From Cyprinodon diabolis (taxonomy: Eukaryota > Chordata > Actinopteri > Cyprinodontiformes > Cyprinodontidae): 64,000 nucleotides of DNA. This document shows positions 23,861 through 33,573 of the stretch, in pieces (the first letter of the stretch is position 1; each line of letters starts with the position of its first letter). The stretch is taken from positions 35,534,235-35,598,234 of the forward strand of contig CM060066.1 of assembly GCA_030533445.1 (NCBI GenBank), written 5' to 3'. The notes beneath the pieces were generated by a model. The model was given only the letters and a program-made list of their open reading frames with translations, was not told where the DNA came from and ran no database searches. Position numbers and translations under genes: made by a program.

Positions 23861-26800
23861 TCTGCAAAGTTCTGGGCGAGGAGGAGGAGTAGCAACAATC
23901 TTCCAGTCTGACTTACTGATTACTGCCAAAACAGTTAATACCTACAACTCTTTTGAACATTTAACCCTTAATTTCCCTCATCCAAATTTCAAGGCAAGAA
24001 AACCTCTTCTTTTTGTAACTTTGTATCGTCCGCCAGGTCCTTACTCTGAATTTTTAGATGAGTTTTCAGAGTTCCTTTCTGATTTGGTATTAAATACTGA
24101 CAGGGTCATCATAGCGGGAGATTTTAACATCCATGCTGACATTGAAGGCGATAGCTTAAGAGCAGCCTTTAATGCTATCTTAGACACTATTGGCTTTGTT
24201 CAAAATGTGAATAGTCCCACACATTCTCATCTTCATACTTTGGATCTTGTGCTGATATACGGCATAGAATGTGAAGAAATAACAGTATTTCCTCACAACC
24301 CTGTCCTCTCTGACCACTTTCTAATAACCTTCAGGATTACTTTAACAGAGTTCTCCTCCCCCAAAAGAAGGTTCAATTTTAGTAGATCTTTATCAGATAG
24401 TGCAGTTATAAATTTTAAAGAATCTGCTTCACTTTCTCTCTCCTCTGTGTCGCTGAGCAGTGCTGCAGAGTGCAAAAGCATAGCTTATTCCCCTTCACAG
24501 GTTGATGATTTTGTTGATGGGGTTGCTAGTTCTCTGCGTACTGCCTTAGACAACGCGGCTCCCTTGAAAATGAAAACCGTTGAAAATAGAAAGCTTGCTC
24601 CTTGGTTTAATGCAGAGCTGCGTACTTTGAAGCAAAATGCTAGGAAACTGGAGAGAAAATATCGCTCCACAGGCCTGCGGGAGTCCTTCCTAGTCTGGAA
24701 AAATGGTTTACTGCTGTATAAGAGGACCCTTTGTAAAGCAAGAGCAGCATACTTCTCCTCATTAATAGAGGAGAATAAGAATAATCCTAGATTTCTTTTT
24801 AATACAGTTGCCAAACTCACCCAGAGCCAAAGCTCTGTTGAACCGTCCATTCCACCTGCTCTTAGCAGCAATGATTTTATGGGATTCTTTATAAATAAGA
24901 TTGATCTTATTAAAAATAAGATCATAAGCACTCCTCTATCCGCGATTGTACCTGAGGTAGTCATGGAATCTGAACCGGGTTTAGACTGCTTTGATCCAGT
25001 TGAACTTTCTGAATTAGCAAAATTATTGTCTTCATCTAAGCCTTCAACTTGTATGTTAGATCCAGTTCCAACCAGGTTATTTAAGGAGGTATTCCCTTTG
25101 ATCTCCTCCTCCATTTTAGATGTGATTAATCTATCTCTGTTACAGGGATATGTACCTAAAGCTTTTAAGGTTGCTGTAATTAAACCTCTGGTTAAGAAAC
25201 CGTCTCTTGACCCAGATGACTTGGTTAATTATAGACCTATATCCAATCTTCCTTTCTTATCCAAAATTCTTGAGAAAGTAGTTGCCCAACAGGTTTGCGA
25301 CCACTTACACCATAATGAACTTTTTGAAGCGTTTCAGTCTGGCTTTAGAGCTCATCATAGCACTGAAACAGCTCTGGTGAAAGTCACTAATGATATTCTC
25401 ATGGCCTCAGATAATGGACTTGTATCTGTGCTCGTCCTGTTGTATCTTAGTGCTGCATTTGATACAGTTGACCATAATATTCTTTTAGAAAGACTTGAAT
25501 ATTTTGTTGGAATTAAAGGAACAGCACTAGACTGGTTTAAATCTTATCTATCTGATCGAATTCAGTTTGTTTATGTTGATGATAGATCTTCAACACGCTC
25601 AAAGGTTACCTGTGGAGTACCACAGGGATCAGTGCTAGGACCAATTCTCTTTACTTTATACATGCTCCCAATTGGTAGAGTTATTAGACAGCATGGGATT
25701 AATTTCCACTGTTATGCTGATGATACCCAGCTATATCTGTCTATAAATCCAGATGAAGCTAACCCATTACATAGATTACAGGCATGTCTTGAAGACATAA
25801 AAACCTGGATGACTCTTAACTTTCTGCTTCTGAATGCAGACAAAACAGAAGTTATAGTCTTTGGACCAGAGTCTCTGAAAAAGAAGCTGATTAGCCAGTC
25901 ACTTCATTTGGATGGGATTAAACTGATTTCAGATAATAAAGTAAAAAATCTTGGTGTTATTTTTGATCAGGACCTGTCATTTAAATCCCATATCAAAGAG
26001 GTTTCTAGAATTTCCTTCTTTCATCTGAGGAACATTGCAAAAATTAGAAATCTCCTGTCCAGGGGTGATGCTGAGAAACTAGTCCATGCATTTGTTACTT
26101 CAAGGCTGGACTATTGTAATTCTTTACTATCAGGAAGTCCACAAACTGTAGTTAAAAGCCTTCAGCTGATCCAAAATGCTGCAGCCAGAGTTCTGATGAA
26201 AATTAAAAAGAGAGATCATATCTCTCCTATCCTGGCTTCTCTTCATTGGCTTCCTGTTAAATCAAGAATAGAATTTAAAATCCTCCTTCTCACATATAAA
26301 GCCTTAAATGGCCAAGCTCCATCTTATATCAGAGATCTGATTGTTCCTTATGTTCCTAACAGAGCACTTCGCTCTCAATCTGCAGGTTTACTAGTGGTTC
26401 CTAGAATTTCTAAAAGTAGAATGGGAGGCAGATCTTTTAGTTATCAGGCTCCTCTCCTGTGGAACCAACTACCAGTTTTAGTCCGTGAGGCAGACACTCT
26501 GTCTACTTTTAAGACTAGGTTTAAAACTTTCCTTTTTGATAAAGCTTATAGTTAGGGTGGCTCAGGTTATCTGGAGCTGTCTTTAAAGTTATGCTGCTAT
26601 AGGCTTAGACTGCTGGAGGACATAGGGACCCCCATTTCATCATTCTGCTTCATTCTCTCTCTGTTCTCCTATTCTGCAGAATCTGTTTGTTCAATCTCTA
26701 ACCTTCTGATCTTTCTGGTTTTCCTCAGAGTAGCTTTGCCTCGTCTGTTCCTGTTTGGCTGTGATGTCACCCAGAAACATCAGCTGTGCTGCTTCCATCA

Positions 26801-27274
26801 ACACCCTTGTTTGTAGATGTTGGAGATCGGCCTGTTTTCCAGTGTGGTCCTGTTTCTCTGGCCGTGGCTGGGTGGATGTGCTCTCTTCATCCTCTGGCAT
26901 GGGAGCTGCCTTGGAGCTTGTCTGCCTGGCTGTGTGTTTCCTGGACGGGGCCGCCTTTTACAGCTGCTTTTTGTATCTCTGCTTCTGTCTCCTTGAACCC
27001 CAGTCGGCCGCGGCAGATGGCCGCTCACACTGAGCCTGGTTCTGCTGGAGGTTTCTTCCTGTTAAAAGGGAGTTTTTCCTCTCCACTGTCGCTACAAGCA
27101 TGCTTAGTGTGAGGGATTGTATTTGAGTCAATGAGTCAATGCAATCAACTGGTTTTCCTTAGATAGAAAACTTTGTATCAATTTGACTGTATGATCTGGT
27201 TGAACTGTAAAGTGCCTTGAGATGACATGTGTTGTGAATTTGGCGCTATATAAATAAACTGAATTGAATTGAAT
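23861..27274 (+). mobile_element. 5'-truncated L2-clade LINE
   Basis: The insertion starts inside the endonuclease domain (the open frame reaches back to about 23,874), continues through RT and a C-terminal region to 26,555, and ends with a 3' UTR of about 700 bp. That UTR finishes in GTGCCTTGAGATGACATGTG, GGCGCTATATAAATAAA and a (TGAAT)-type tandem tail at 27,258-27,274, the fish L2/Maui-type 3' end. Both sides carry TGCAATT (23,854-23,860 and 27,275-27,281), a candidate target-site duplication. 5' truncation is the usual outcome of target-primed reverse transcription. Confidence 0.85.
23874..26555 (+). CDS. L2 LINE ORF2 protein, 5'-truncated, RT active site mutated
   Basis: ORF2 normally nicks the target DNA and copies the LINE RNA into the site. 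The frame (about 893 codons) lacks a true start because the 5' end is missing. Counting from codon 24,021, the endonuclease C-terminal half carries AGDFN (about residue 37) and SDH (about 97). The RT follows, with [33 protein letters not shown] and CYADDTQLY (YADD, residues 565-568), then the thumb/C-terminal domain. In motif A the expected LDLSAAFD reads LYLSAAFD: the catalytic Asp is Tyr at residue 475 (codon TAT, 25,443-25,445). The ORF is otherwise uninterrupted, so the copy or its source was young, yet it is predicted to be catalytically dead. The 209-codon ORF opposite (24,485-25,114, -) is a shadow. Confidence 0.85.
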   Translation, partial: GRGGGVATIFQSDLLITAKTVNTYNSFEHLTLNFPHPNFKARKPLLFVTLYRPPGPYSEFLDEFSEFLSDLVLNTDRVIIAGDFNIHADIEGDSLRAAFNAILDTIGFVQNVNSPTHSHLHTLDLVLIYGIECEEITVFPHNPVLSDHFLITFRITLTEFSSPKRRFNFSRSLSDSAVINFKESASLSLSSVSLSSAAECKSIAYSPSQVDDFVDGVASSLRTALDNAAPLKMKTVENRKLAPWFNAELRTLKQNARKLERKYRSTGLRESFLVWKNGLLLYKRTLCKARAAYFSSLIEENKNNPRFLFNTVAKLTQSQSSVEPSIPPALSSNDFMGFFINKIDLIKNKIISTPLSAIVPEVVMESEPGLDCFDPVELSELAKLLSSSKPSTCMLDPVPTRLFKEVFPLISSSILDVINLSLLQGYVPKAFKVAVIKPLVKKPSLDPDDLVNYRPISNLPFLSKILEKVVAQQVCDHLHHNELFEAFQSGFRAHHSTETALVKVTNDILMASDNGLVSVLVLLYLSAAFDTVDHNILLERLEYFVGIKGTALDWFKSYLSDRIQFVYVDDRSSTRSKVTCGVPQGSVLGPILFTLYMLPIGRVIRQHGINFHCYADDTQLYLSINPDEANPLHRLQACLEDIKTWMTLNFLLLNADKTEVIVFGPESLKKKLISQSLHLDGIKLISDNKVKNLGVIFDQDLSFKSHIKEVSRISFFHLRNIAKIRNLLSRGDAEKLVHAFVTSRLDYCNSLLSGSPQTVVKSLQLIQNAAARVLMKIKKRDHISPILASLHWLPVKSRIEFKILLLTYKALNGQAPSYIRDLIVPYVPNRALRSQSAGLLVVPRISKSRMGGRSFSYQAPLLWNQLPVLVREADTLSTFKTRFKTFLFDKAYS

Positions 27275-27284
27275 TGCAATTGGC

Positions 27285-27816
27285 TGCTAGGGTGGAAACG
27301 GAGGATGTGGGATCTTGGGGTCATCCTACGTGGAGTACTTTCTTGTGATTGGCTTACACAAGGGAACTTTGTGATTGGTGGCAAACTATCCCTGCTTAAA
27401 AAAATGCATTTGTGTATTGAGGCACCTCAGGGCAATTTAGAAAATCCCCACACAAATGCGGAGAAGTTTAAAGACCACTGGTACTTTGTAATTTAATTTA
27501 TAAATGTTTATGGACTTGAAATACTTAGGTGAATTTTGTTCTTGACACGTGTGGATCTTGGATTGTGTGTGTGTAGATCGTTCTGTGCATGTGTGCATCT
27601 TGTCCTCTGCATGTATGAATCACATATTTGTATTTGTGAAAATTGAGACCAATCTCCATTCAGACCCCTCATCACACTGATAACACCATATCAAAATTCT
27701 GCATAGTTACAACGTACATACTCTAAACTTCCATATCAATGCATTTTGCACCATGTTTTTTCTCCCACACTGTATACATTTGATCACTGCTGCACTTTAT
27801 GGAATGGAAATGTTTC
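27285..27816. other. Non-coding DNA between two retroelements
   Basis: No feature recognised. The first bases may continue the interrupted Rex1-like LINE after the L2 insertion, but the reading frame there does not clearly match. Confidence 0.4.
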
Positions 27817-28515
27817 TGTCATGATGGGTACAGAAAAGCCCAATATGCAGAACACATCGGAGACAGATGTAAAGTTTAACAATGTTTATTTTGAGCACAA
27901 GCACATGGAATTAAACACTGGAACTGGTTCTGGACTGGGGGCAGGTTCACTGGAGTCTGTGAGAATGACAATTCAGTTAACTCAGGAACTGAGGAATTAG
28001 AGTGTGAGAGCTTCTGAAGTATACCTTGAAGAGTCCGGGTTTTACTTTGAGAGAGGAACTGTTGGGTCCGGAGACTGTTAGTTCAGCAGAGCCCAATAAT
28101 CACTTCAGCGTCTTACTTCTGACTTGAGTGCAGACCTTGGTTTGGGATTTCTAGCTCTTAGCCAAGAGCTGCATTGAGAATCCAGAGAAGAGTCTTCATG
28201 TTTGGCTAAGAGGGCAGGCTCGGCAGGTTAAGCTCATCCAGAGCTTACAAGGGAAACAGGATTCCTGAAAGCAGAGACAAGGAGGTGTTAGAATCTAGTC
28301 TCATCCGAGACAACAAAGATTCTCAGTTTATAGCTAGGCTCAGGTGCTAACCAAACTGGATCAACACTGCGGTGTTGAAGCAAGGTCTGAAGGCAGGTTA
28401 TATACGAGAGGATCCTCTGATGACGAGATGCGCCTCAGGTGTGTTGGAGGCTCAGTTCAGGAGGATCCACGGCGCACTCTGCTGGAGAAAGGTGGAACAG
28501 CTCCAGATCCCAACA
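27817..28515 (-). repeat. 3' LTR of the Ty3/gypsy element
   Basis: 699-bp direct repeat of 32,875-33,573. On the - strand it begins TGTTGGGATC and ends CATGACA, the standard TG...CA ends. It holds the same TATA box (28,398-28,404) as the 5' LTR. The 11-base start motif is changed at one base (28,363-28,373 reads ...GCGGT instead of ...GCGGC on the + strand), leaving 10 bases complementary to the primer site. Confidence 0.93.
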
Positions 28516-28530
28516 GTACCCCCCTCTCAA
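28516..28530 (-). other. Polypurine tract of the Ty3/gypsy element
   Basis: On the - strand the sequence GAGAGGGGGGTAC lies directly upstream of the 3' LTR start (TGTTGGG). It is the expected primer for plus-strand DNA synthesis and overlaps the integrase stop codon (TGA at 28,529-28,527). Confidence 0.8.
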
Positions 28531-29740
28531 CGACCGCCTCTTGGCGGTCCGGAAGATGTCGACGGAAGGGAGCGCTCATAATCCTCTATTAGCGAAGGAT
28601 CGAGGATGTAGGAGCCAGGAACCCATTGGCAATCCTCCGGACCGTAGCCCTCCCAATCGACGAGGTACTGCCATCCACAACCTCGCCGACGGGAGTCCAC
28701 GATCCGGCGGACAGTGAAGGCAGGATGTCCATCGACGTCCAGGGTGGATGGAGGGGAGTCGGATGGAGGGCACAAAGGGCTAGAGACAACTGGTTTGACC
28801 TGGGAGACGTGGAACGTGGGATGGATAAGACTCGAAGGAAGGTGCAGGCGTACGGCAGAAGGGTTAATCACTTGGGCAATTTTGTACGGACCAATAAATC
28901 TTGGAGATAACTTGCGAGACATCCCCTTGAGGGGAATGTCCCGAGTGGAGAGCCATACCTCCTGACCAACGACGTATTCTGGGGCAGGACGTCTCCTAGA
29001 GTCAACGAAGCGTTTGGTTGTCTCAGAAGAGCGGTTGAGTGAAGCGATGGTGTCTCTCCAGACACGTTGACAACGACGGATGTGATGGTTGACAGACTGA
29101 ACCGAAATCTCTCTCTCATCTGCTGGAAAAAGAGGAGGTTGATATCCGAGACTAACCTGGAAAGGAGACTGACCGGTGGAAGCAGACTTGAGAGAGTTGT
29201 GGGCATATTCAATCCAAGTGAGGTATTGGCTCCAGTCGGTGGGGTTGTTGGATGTCAGACAACGGAGAGTAGACTCGAGCTGCTGGTTCATTCGTTCAGT
29301 TTGACCGTTTGACTGTGGATGATACCCAGAAGTGAGAGATGACTTACAGTTGAGTGCTGCGCAGAAGGCCTTCCAGACTTGAGAAATAAACTGAGGTCCG
29401 CGGTCAGAAAGAATCTCCTGGGGAATTCCATGGAGTCGAAAGACGTGTTTAACAAGGAGCTGGGCGGTTTGAAAGGCCGTGGGAAGTTTCCTGAGGGGAA
29501 TCAAATGGCAAGACTTTGAAAATCGGTCGACGATGGTAAAAATTGTAGACATACCTCGGGAGATTAGGAGACCAGTGACGAAGTCGATGGCGATGTGAGA
29601 CCAGGGACGAGTTGGTACCGGAAGAGGGTGCAACAGACCTGAGGGTGGTTGATGTGAGGTTTTATTTCTGGCGCAGATAGAGCAAGCCAAGACATACTCC
29701 TTGACATCCTTGTGCAGGGTAGGCCAGCAGAAACGTCTAG
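28527..29740 (-). CDS. Ty3/gypsy integrase with C-terminal chromodomain
   Basis: Inserts the element cDNA into host DNA. Numbered from codon 29,783, the zinc-binding region keeps only the CxxC half (CSIC, residues 34-37). The catalytic core has D67 (AIDFVTG), D127 (SDRGPQF) and E163 (NGQTERM) with the canonical 35-residue D-E spacing. A GPY-type motif (RFIGPYKI, about 295-302) and a chromodomain (about 356-405, [10 protein letters not shown] and QWVPGS) follow; the chromodomain usually targets integration by reading histone marks. The frame is shifted relative to the RNase H part near 29,730-29,745, where some zinc-finger residues appear lost, so no continuous Pol can be made from this copy. 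Confidence 0.88.
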
Positions 29741-31801
29741 ATGAGCCCCCGGATGAGCGGAAAACTCTGCTGTATGCATCCATTGTATCAGGCGAGATCT
29801 GACAGAGGAAGGGACATAGGTTCTGTTTGAAGGACCGTTACCTGGGTCAGGTTCAGAAGCCAGAGCAGAGTTTATGAGGTCGGTGATTTCCCAGGTAACC
29901 ACTCCAACAGTGCAGGAAGCGGAGAGTACGGGTTCAGGCGTCTCGGATTGATCAACGGAATAAAGACGAGAGAGAGAATCGGGTTTGATGTTTTTGGATC
30001 CGGGTCTGTAAGAGATGATGAGGTTGAAGCGAGAGAAGAAAAGAGACCACCTTGACTGATGGGGGTTGGCTTGTTTGGCAGACTGGATGTAGGCTAGGTT
30101 CTTGTGATCAGTCCATACTAGAACCGGGTGTTCAGCTCCCTCAAGCCAGTGTCTCCACTCTTCCAATGCCAGTTTGATGGCCAAGAGTTCTCGGTCTCCA
30201 ACGTCGTAGTTTTGTTCTGCAGGGGAAAGTCTATGAGAGAAAAATGCACATGGGTGAACTCTTTGATCAGAATCGAGTCTTTGGGATAACACAGCACCAA
30301 CACCAGAGTCAGAGGCGTCCACTTCGAGGATGAATTGCTTGGTTGGATCGGGCTGGATTAACACAGGAGCTCTGGAAAACAAAGTCTTAAGTTTATCAAA
30401 CGCATCTTGTAGCTCGGGGGTCCACTGGAAGGTCTTTTTGACTGAAGTTAGAGTTGTTAGAGGAAGAGCTGTCTGACTGTAGTTCCTGATAAATCTGCGG
30501 TAAAAATTGGCGAAACCCAGGAATCTCTGCAGCTGTTTACGGTTTTCAGGTACCGGCCACTCCAAAACTGCTTTTATCTTTTCTTCAGATGGCTTAACCT
30601 GCCCGCCCTCGAGCACAAACCCTAAAAAGGTGACTGAAGGTTGATGAAACTCGCATTTTTCGGCTTTAACAAAAAGTTTGTTTTCCAATAATCTTTGCAG
30701 GACCAGGTGGACATGTTTCTTATGCTCAGAAAGATCTCTAGAATAGATCAGGATGTCATCAATGTAGACAAACACGAAGATGTTTAAAAAGTCTCTGAGA
30801 ACATCATTGACCAGGGCTTGGAAACATGCAGGGGCGTTAGTAAGACCAAAAGGCATAACTAGATACTCGAACTGGCCCAAGGGAGTCTTAAAGGCTGTCT
30901 TCCATTCGTCACCATCTCTAATCCTGAGAAGGTGATATGCGTTCCTTAAATCGAGCTTAGTGAAGACGGTTTCCCCTTGTACTGGTTCGAATGCTGATGC
31001 TAGTAACGGAAGAGGGTACTTATTTTTAACTGTTATTTGGTTAAGGCCCCTGTAGTCGATACAAGGTCTTAGAGAACCATCCTTCTTGCCAACAAAAAAG
31101 AAACCAGCTCCCAACGGAGAAGAAGAGGGACGGATTATTCCAGCAGCTAAGGACTCATTAATATATTTCTCCATAGTTTCACGTTCTGGCTTGGAAATAT
31201 TGTAGAGTCTACTGCTGGGTAGGGCAGCTCCTGGTAATAGTTCGATCGCACAGTCATATGGTCTGTGAGGTGGAAGGGATGTAGCACTGACCTTACTGAA
31301 GACAGGAGCCAGATCATGATACTCGGAAGGGACAGAAGTAAGGTCAGGAGAGTCCATCTCCCCCCCGCCTCTAGGAGACCTCACAGCAGGAGCTGCAGAA
31401 CGGAGGCACGTTTCGTGACATGAGGTCGACCAAGATTCAATATGGCGATCAGTCCAGTTTATATGGGGGTTATGTCGTTCCAGCCACTCAAAACCAAGCA
31501 CCAAAGGAGAACATGCAGAGGGTAGAACAAAAAATGTCAAGGTTTCACGATGGTTACCTGGGATTAACAGCTCAAGAGGTTGTGTTTGGTGGGTAACCTG
31601 ATGGAGTCTTTTCCCATCGATTGCGGAGACCCTAAGAGGCTGAGTCAGAGGAATGGTCTCGATCTGAAGCTGCTGAACCAGGTTGGAGTCTATCAAATTC
31701 CGTTCACATCCTGAGTCGATGAATGCAGATAACGTTAGATTCTGATCAGAGAAAAACAAGGTGGCTGGAAGCATCAGGTGAGGAGATTTAACAGAGTTCA
31801 A
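29730..31801 (-). CDS. Ty3/gypsy pol: protease, reverse transcriptase, RNase H
   Basis: Aspartic protease, RT and RNase H of the element. Numbered from the first listed codon (31,801, a TTG): protease D29-S30-G31 (AFIDSG); RT motif A LDLRNAYH (D284), [10 protein letters not shown] and YIDD (346-349); RNase H D495 (LEVDAS), E538 (DRELLA) and D565 (TDHKN). All catalytic residues are present. The frame is open upstream to 31,849, overlapping the end of gag by about 30 nt in the -1 frame, so Pol is probably made by frameshifting from gag rather than from its own start. After about 29,745 the frame leaves the integrase sequence and ends at 29,564. Confidence 0.9.
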
Positions 31802-31803
31802 AT

Positions 31804-31837
31804 GGCCCGTCAGACTCCTCAGATTCTCTGACGGGCC
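31804..31837 (-). promoter_or_regulatory. Stem-loop at the gag-pol overlap (candidate frameshift signal)
   Basis: On the - strand, GGCCCGTCAGA (31,837-31,827) pairs perfectly with TCTGACGGGCC (31,814-31,804), giving an 11-bp, GC-rich stem with a 12-nt loop that contains the gag stop codon TGA (31,821-31,819). Five bases upstream of the stem is an AAAA run on which an A-site AAA codon can re-pair in the -1 frame, the frame of pol. No canonical X-XXY-YYZ heptamer is present. PEG10, a domesticated sushi relative, uses -1 frameshifting. Confidence 0.55.
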
Positions 31838-32880
31838 CCGGCTTTTGACTTAGCTGGGCATGAAGCGATGAAATGGCCAGTCTCACCACAGTAGATGCAT
31901 AACTTGCCTCTGAAACGTCTTAGCCTTTCCTCGGGAGTTAGCCTCGTATGTCCAACCTGCATGGGTTCGGCTTCCGTCTCCACTGCATGAGAGACCTGAA
32001 CTGGCAAGGAGAGTGACTGGGTTTTAGGCCTCGGCTTGGAAACGGGTTCTGTGGGACCAGAAAAAACAGTTGCATTATTTGATGCAGGGGCTGACTCAAA
32101 AAAACCTTGATTCCTTGGTTTTGAACTGTTTCTAGCTCGGATTCTGTTATCCAACCTAATAGTCAGACGGATTAATTCCTCTAGAGTTGCTGGTTCGTCG
32201 AGGGTTGCAAGTTCGTCTTTAATATTCTCATTCAAAGCCTTAAAATATGCACTTTTGAGAGCACATTGATTCCATCCGGAAGCTGCGGCTTTGACCCGGA
32301 AGTTGATGGAAAAATCCGCTACTGAGGAATTTCCCTGTCTAAGATTCAAAAGGGCACGATAGTCAATTGTTTGGTCACATTCTTGGTTAAAAACTTGGGA
32401 AAATTCAGAAACAAAATCAGGGAATTCACAACTGAGGCTGTCTTCGGAGGCCAACCTTGCCTCCGCCCACTCTAGGGCTCGTCCGGTTAATTGGGAGAGA
32501 ATAAATGTTATCTTCTTTTGATCAGTTGGGAAACTGCCAGGAGAGTTCTGAAAAATTAGACGGCACTGAAACAAAAATCCTTTACAGTCTTTCATATTAC
32601 CTGAAAACTTTTCAGGAAGACTAGGGCGGAACTCTGGAGATGACGTCACTGCCGGTGACCTCGGAGGCGGAACTGGACCCGGAAAAGGTTGAGCTGCCGA
32701 CGTGGCGTTAGCAATGCTCATGTTGTTAGCATAGCTTTGAATCACCTGGTTCTGAAATTCTATGTGGGTATTCAACTCACGGAGGGCCTGAGCGTGTCCT
32801 TGGATTTGAGCATCTTGCTCCTCCAACCGACGACGGAGGTGATCTGCTGGGCCTTGTGTTTGGCCGCAGTGTTCTGTCAT
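31819..32880 (-). CDS. Ty3/gypsy gag with CCHC zinc knuckle
   Basis: Structural protein that assembles the RNA-containing particle, 353 residues from the ATG at 32,880. I chose this start because the upstream part of the open frame lies wholly within the LTR U5. The ATG itself sits in the last six LTR bases (ATGACA). The N-terminus is a coiled-coil-like helix ([20 protein letters not shown]), the middle (about 95-240) is the Ty3-type capsid region, and the C-terminus has a zinc knuckle [14 protein letters not shown] (C-x2-C-x4-H-x4-C). There are no stops or frameshifts. The reading frame runs through the primer-binding site. Confidence 0.88.
   Translation of the reverse strand: MTEHCGQTQGPADHLRRRLEEQDAQIQGHAQALRELNTHIEFQNQVIQSYANNMSIANATSAAQPFPGPVPPPRSPAVTSSPEFRPSLPEKFSGNMKDCKGFLFQCRLIFQNSPGSFPTDQKKITFILSQLTGRALEWAEARLASEDSLSCEFPDFVSEFSQVFNQECDQTIDYRALLNLRQGNSSVADFSINFRVKAAASGWNQCALKSAYFKALNENIKDELATLDEPATLEELIRLTIRLDNRIRARNSSKPRNQGFFESAPASNNATVFSGPTEPVSKPRPKTQSLSLPVQVSHAVETEAEPMQVGHTRLTPEERLRRFRGKLCIYCGETGHFIASCPAKSKAGARQRI
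32863..32873 (-). other. Primer-binding site, self-priming type
   Basis: On the - strand the 11 bases AACACTGCGGC follow one base after the 5' LTR end. They do not begin with the TGG that marks a tRNA-primed site. They are perfectly complementary to GCCGCAGTGTT in the 5' LTR (33,431-33,421), which starts 31 nt after the TATA box. In Tf1 and sushi elements the first 11 transcript bases pair with such a site and prime cDNA synthesis. Confidence 0.75.
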
Positions 32881-33573
32881 GATGGGTACAGAAAAGCCCA
32901 ATATGCAGAACACAACGGAGACAGATGTAAAGTTTAACAATGTTTATTTTGAGCACAAGCACATGGAATTAAACACTGGAACTGGTTCTGGACTGGGGGC
33001 AGGTTCACTGGAGTCTGTGAGAATGACAATTCAGTTAACTCAGGAACTGAGGAATTAGAGTGTGAGAGCTTCTGAAGTATACCTTGAAGAGTCCGGGTTT
33101 TACTTTGAGAGAGGAACTGTTGGGTCCGGAGACTGTTAGTTCAGCAGAGTCCAATAATCACTTCAGCGTCTTACTTCTGACTTGAGTGCAGACCTTGGTT
33201 TGGGATTTCTAGCTCTTAGCCAAGAGCTGCATTGAGAATCCAGAGAAGAGTCTTCAGGTTTGGCTCAGAGGGCAGGCTCGGCAGGTTAAGCTCATCCAGA
33301 GCTTACAAGGGAAACAGGATTCCTGAAAGCAGAGACAAAGCGGTGTTAGAATCTAGTCTCATCCGAGACAACAAAGATTCTCAGGTGATAGCTAGGCTCA
33401 GGTGCTAACCAAACTGGATCAACACTGCGGCGTTGAAGCAAGGTCTGAAGGCAGGTTATATACGAGAGGATCCTCTGATGACGAGATGCGCCTCAGGTGT
33501 GTTGGAGGCTCAGTTCAGGAGGATCCACGGCACACTCTGCTGGAGAAAGGTGGAACAGCTCCAGATCCCAACA
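32875..33573 (-). repeat. 5' LTR of the Ty3/gypsy element
   Basis: 699 bp, TG...CA ends, about 98.6% identical to the 3' LTR. U3 and TATA box lie toward 33,573 and U5 toward 32,875. The last six bases (ATGACA) supply the gag initiation codon. Confidence 0.93.
33421..33462 (-). promoter_or_regulatory. LTR promoter: TATA box and inferred transcript start
   Basis: TATATAA (33,462-33,456, - strand) lies 31 nt upstream of G at 33,431, the normal TATA-to-start distance. The inferred first 11 transcript bases, GCCGCAGTGTT, are the exact complement of the primer site at 32,863-32,873. The start is inferred from spacing plus complementarity, not measured. Confidence 0.7.

Larger units (their letters stand above)
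27817..33573 (-). mobile_element. Ty3/gypsy chromodomain (sushi-like) LTR retrotransposon
   Basis: A near-complete 5,757-bp element on the - strand: 5' LTR (32,875-33,573), primer site, gag, protease-RT-RNase H, integrase with chromodomain, polypurine tract, 3' LTR (27,817-28,515). The order PR-RT-RH-IN defines Ty3/gypsy (Metaviridae); the C-terminal chromodomain and self-priming layout place it with the Tf1/sushi chromoviruses. The LTRs are equal in length and differ at about 10 of 699 positions by my count, so the insertion is fairly recent. Flanks GTTTC (27,812) and GTTCT (33,574) are a poor match for a 5-bp duplication. A frame break in the integrase zinc-binding region makes this copy defective. 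Confidence 0.92.

Noticed and set aside
24485..25114. 209-codon ORF opposite the L2 ORF2
   Set aside because: Antisense shadow of the LINE coding frame with no domain.
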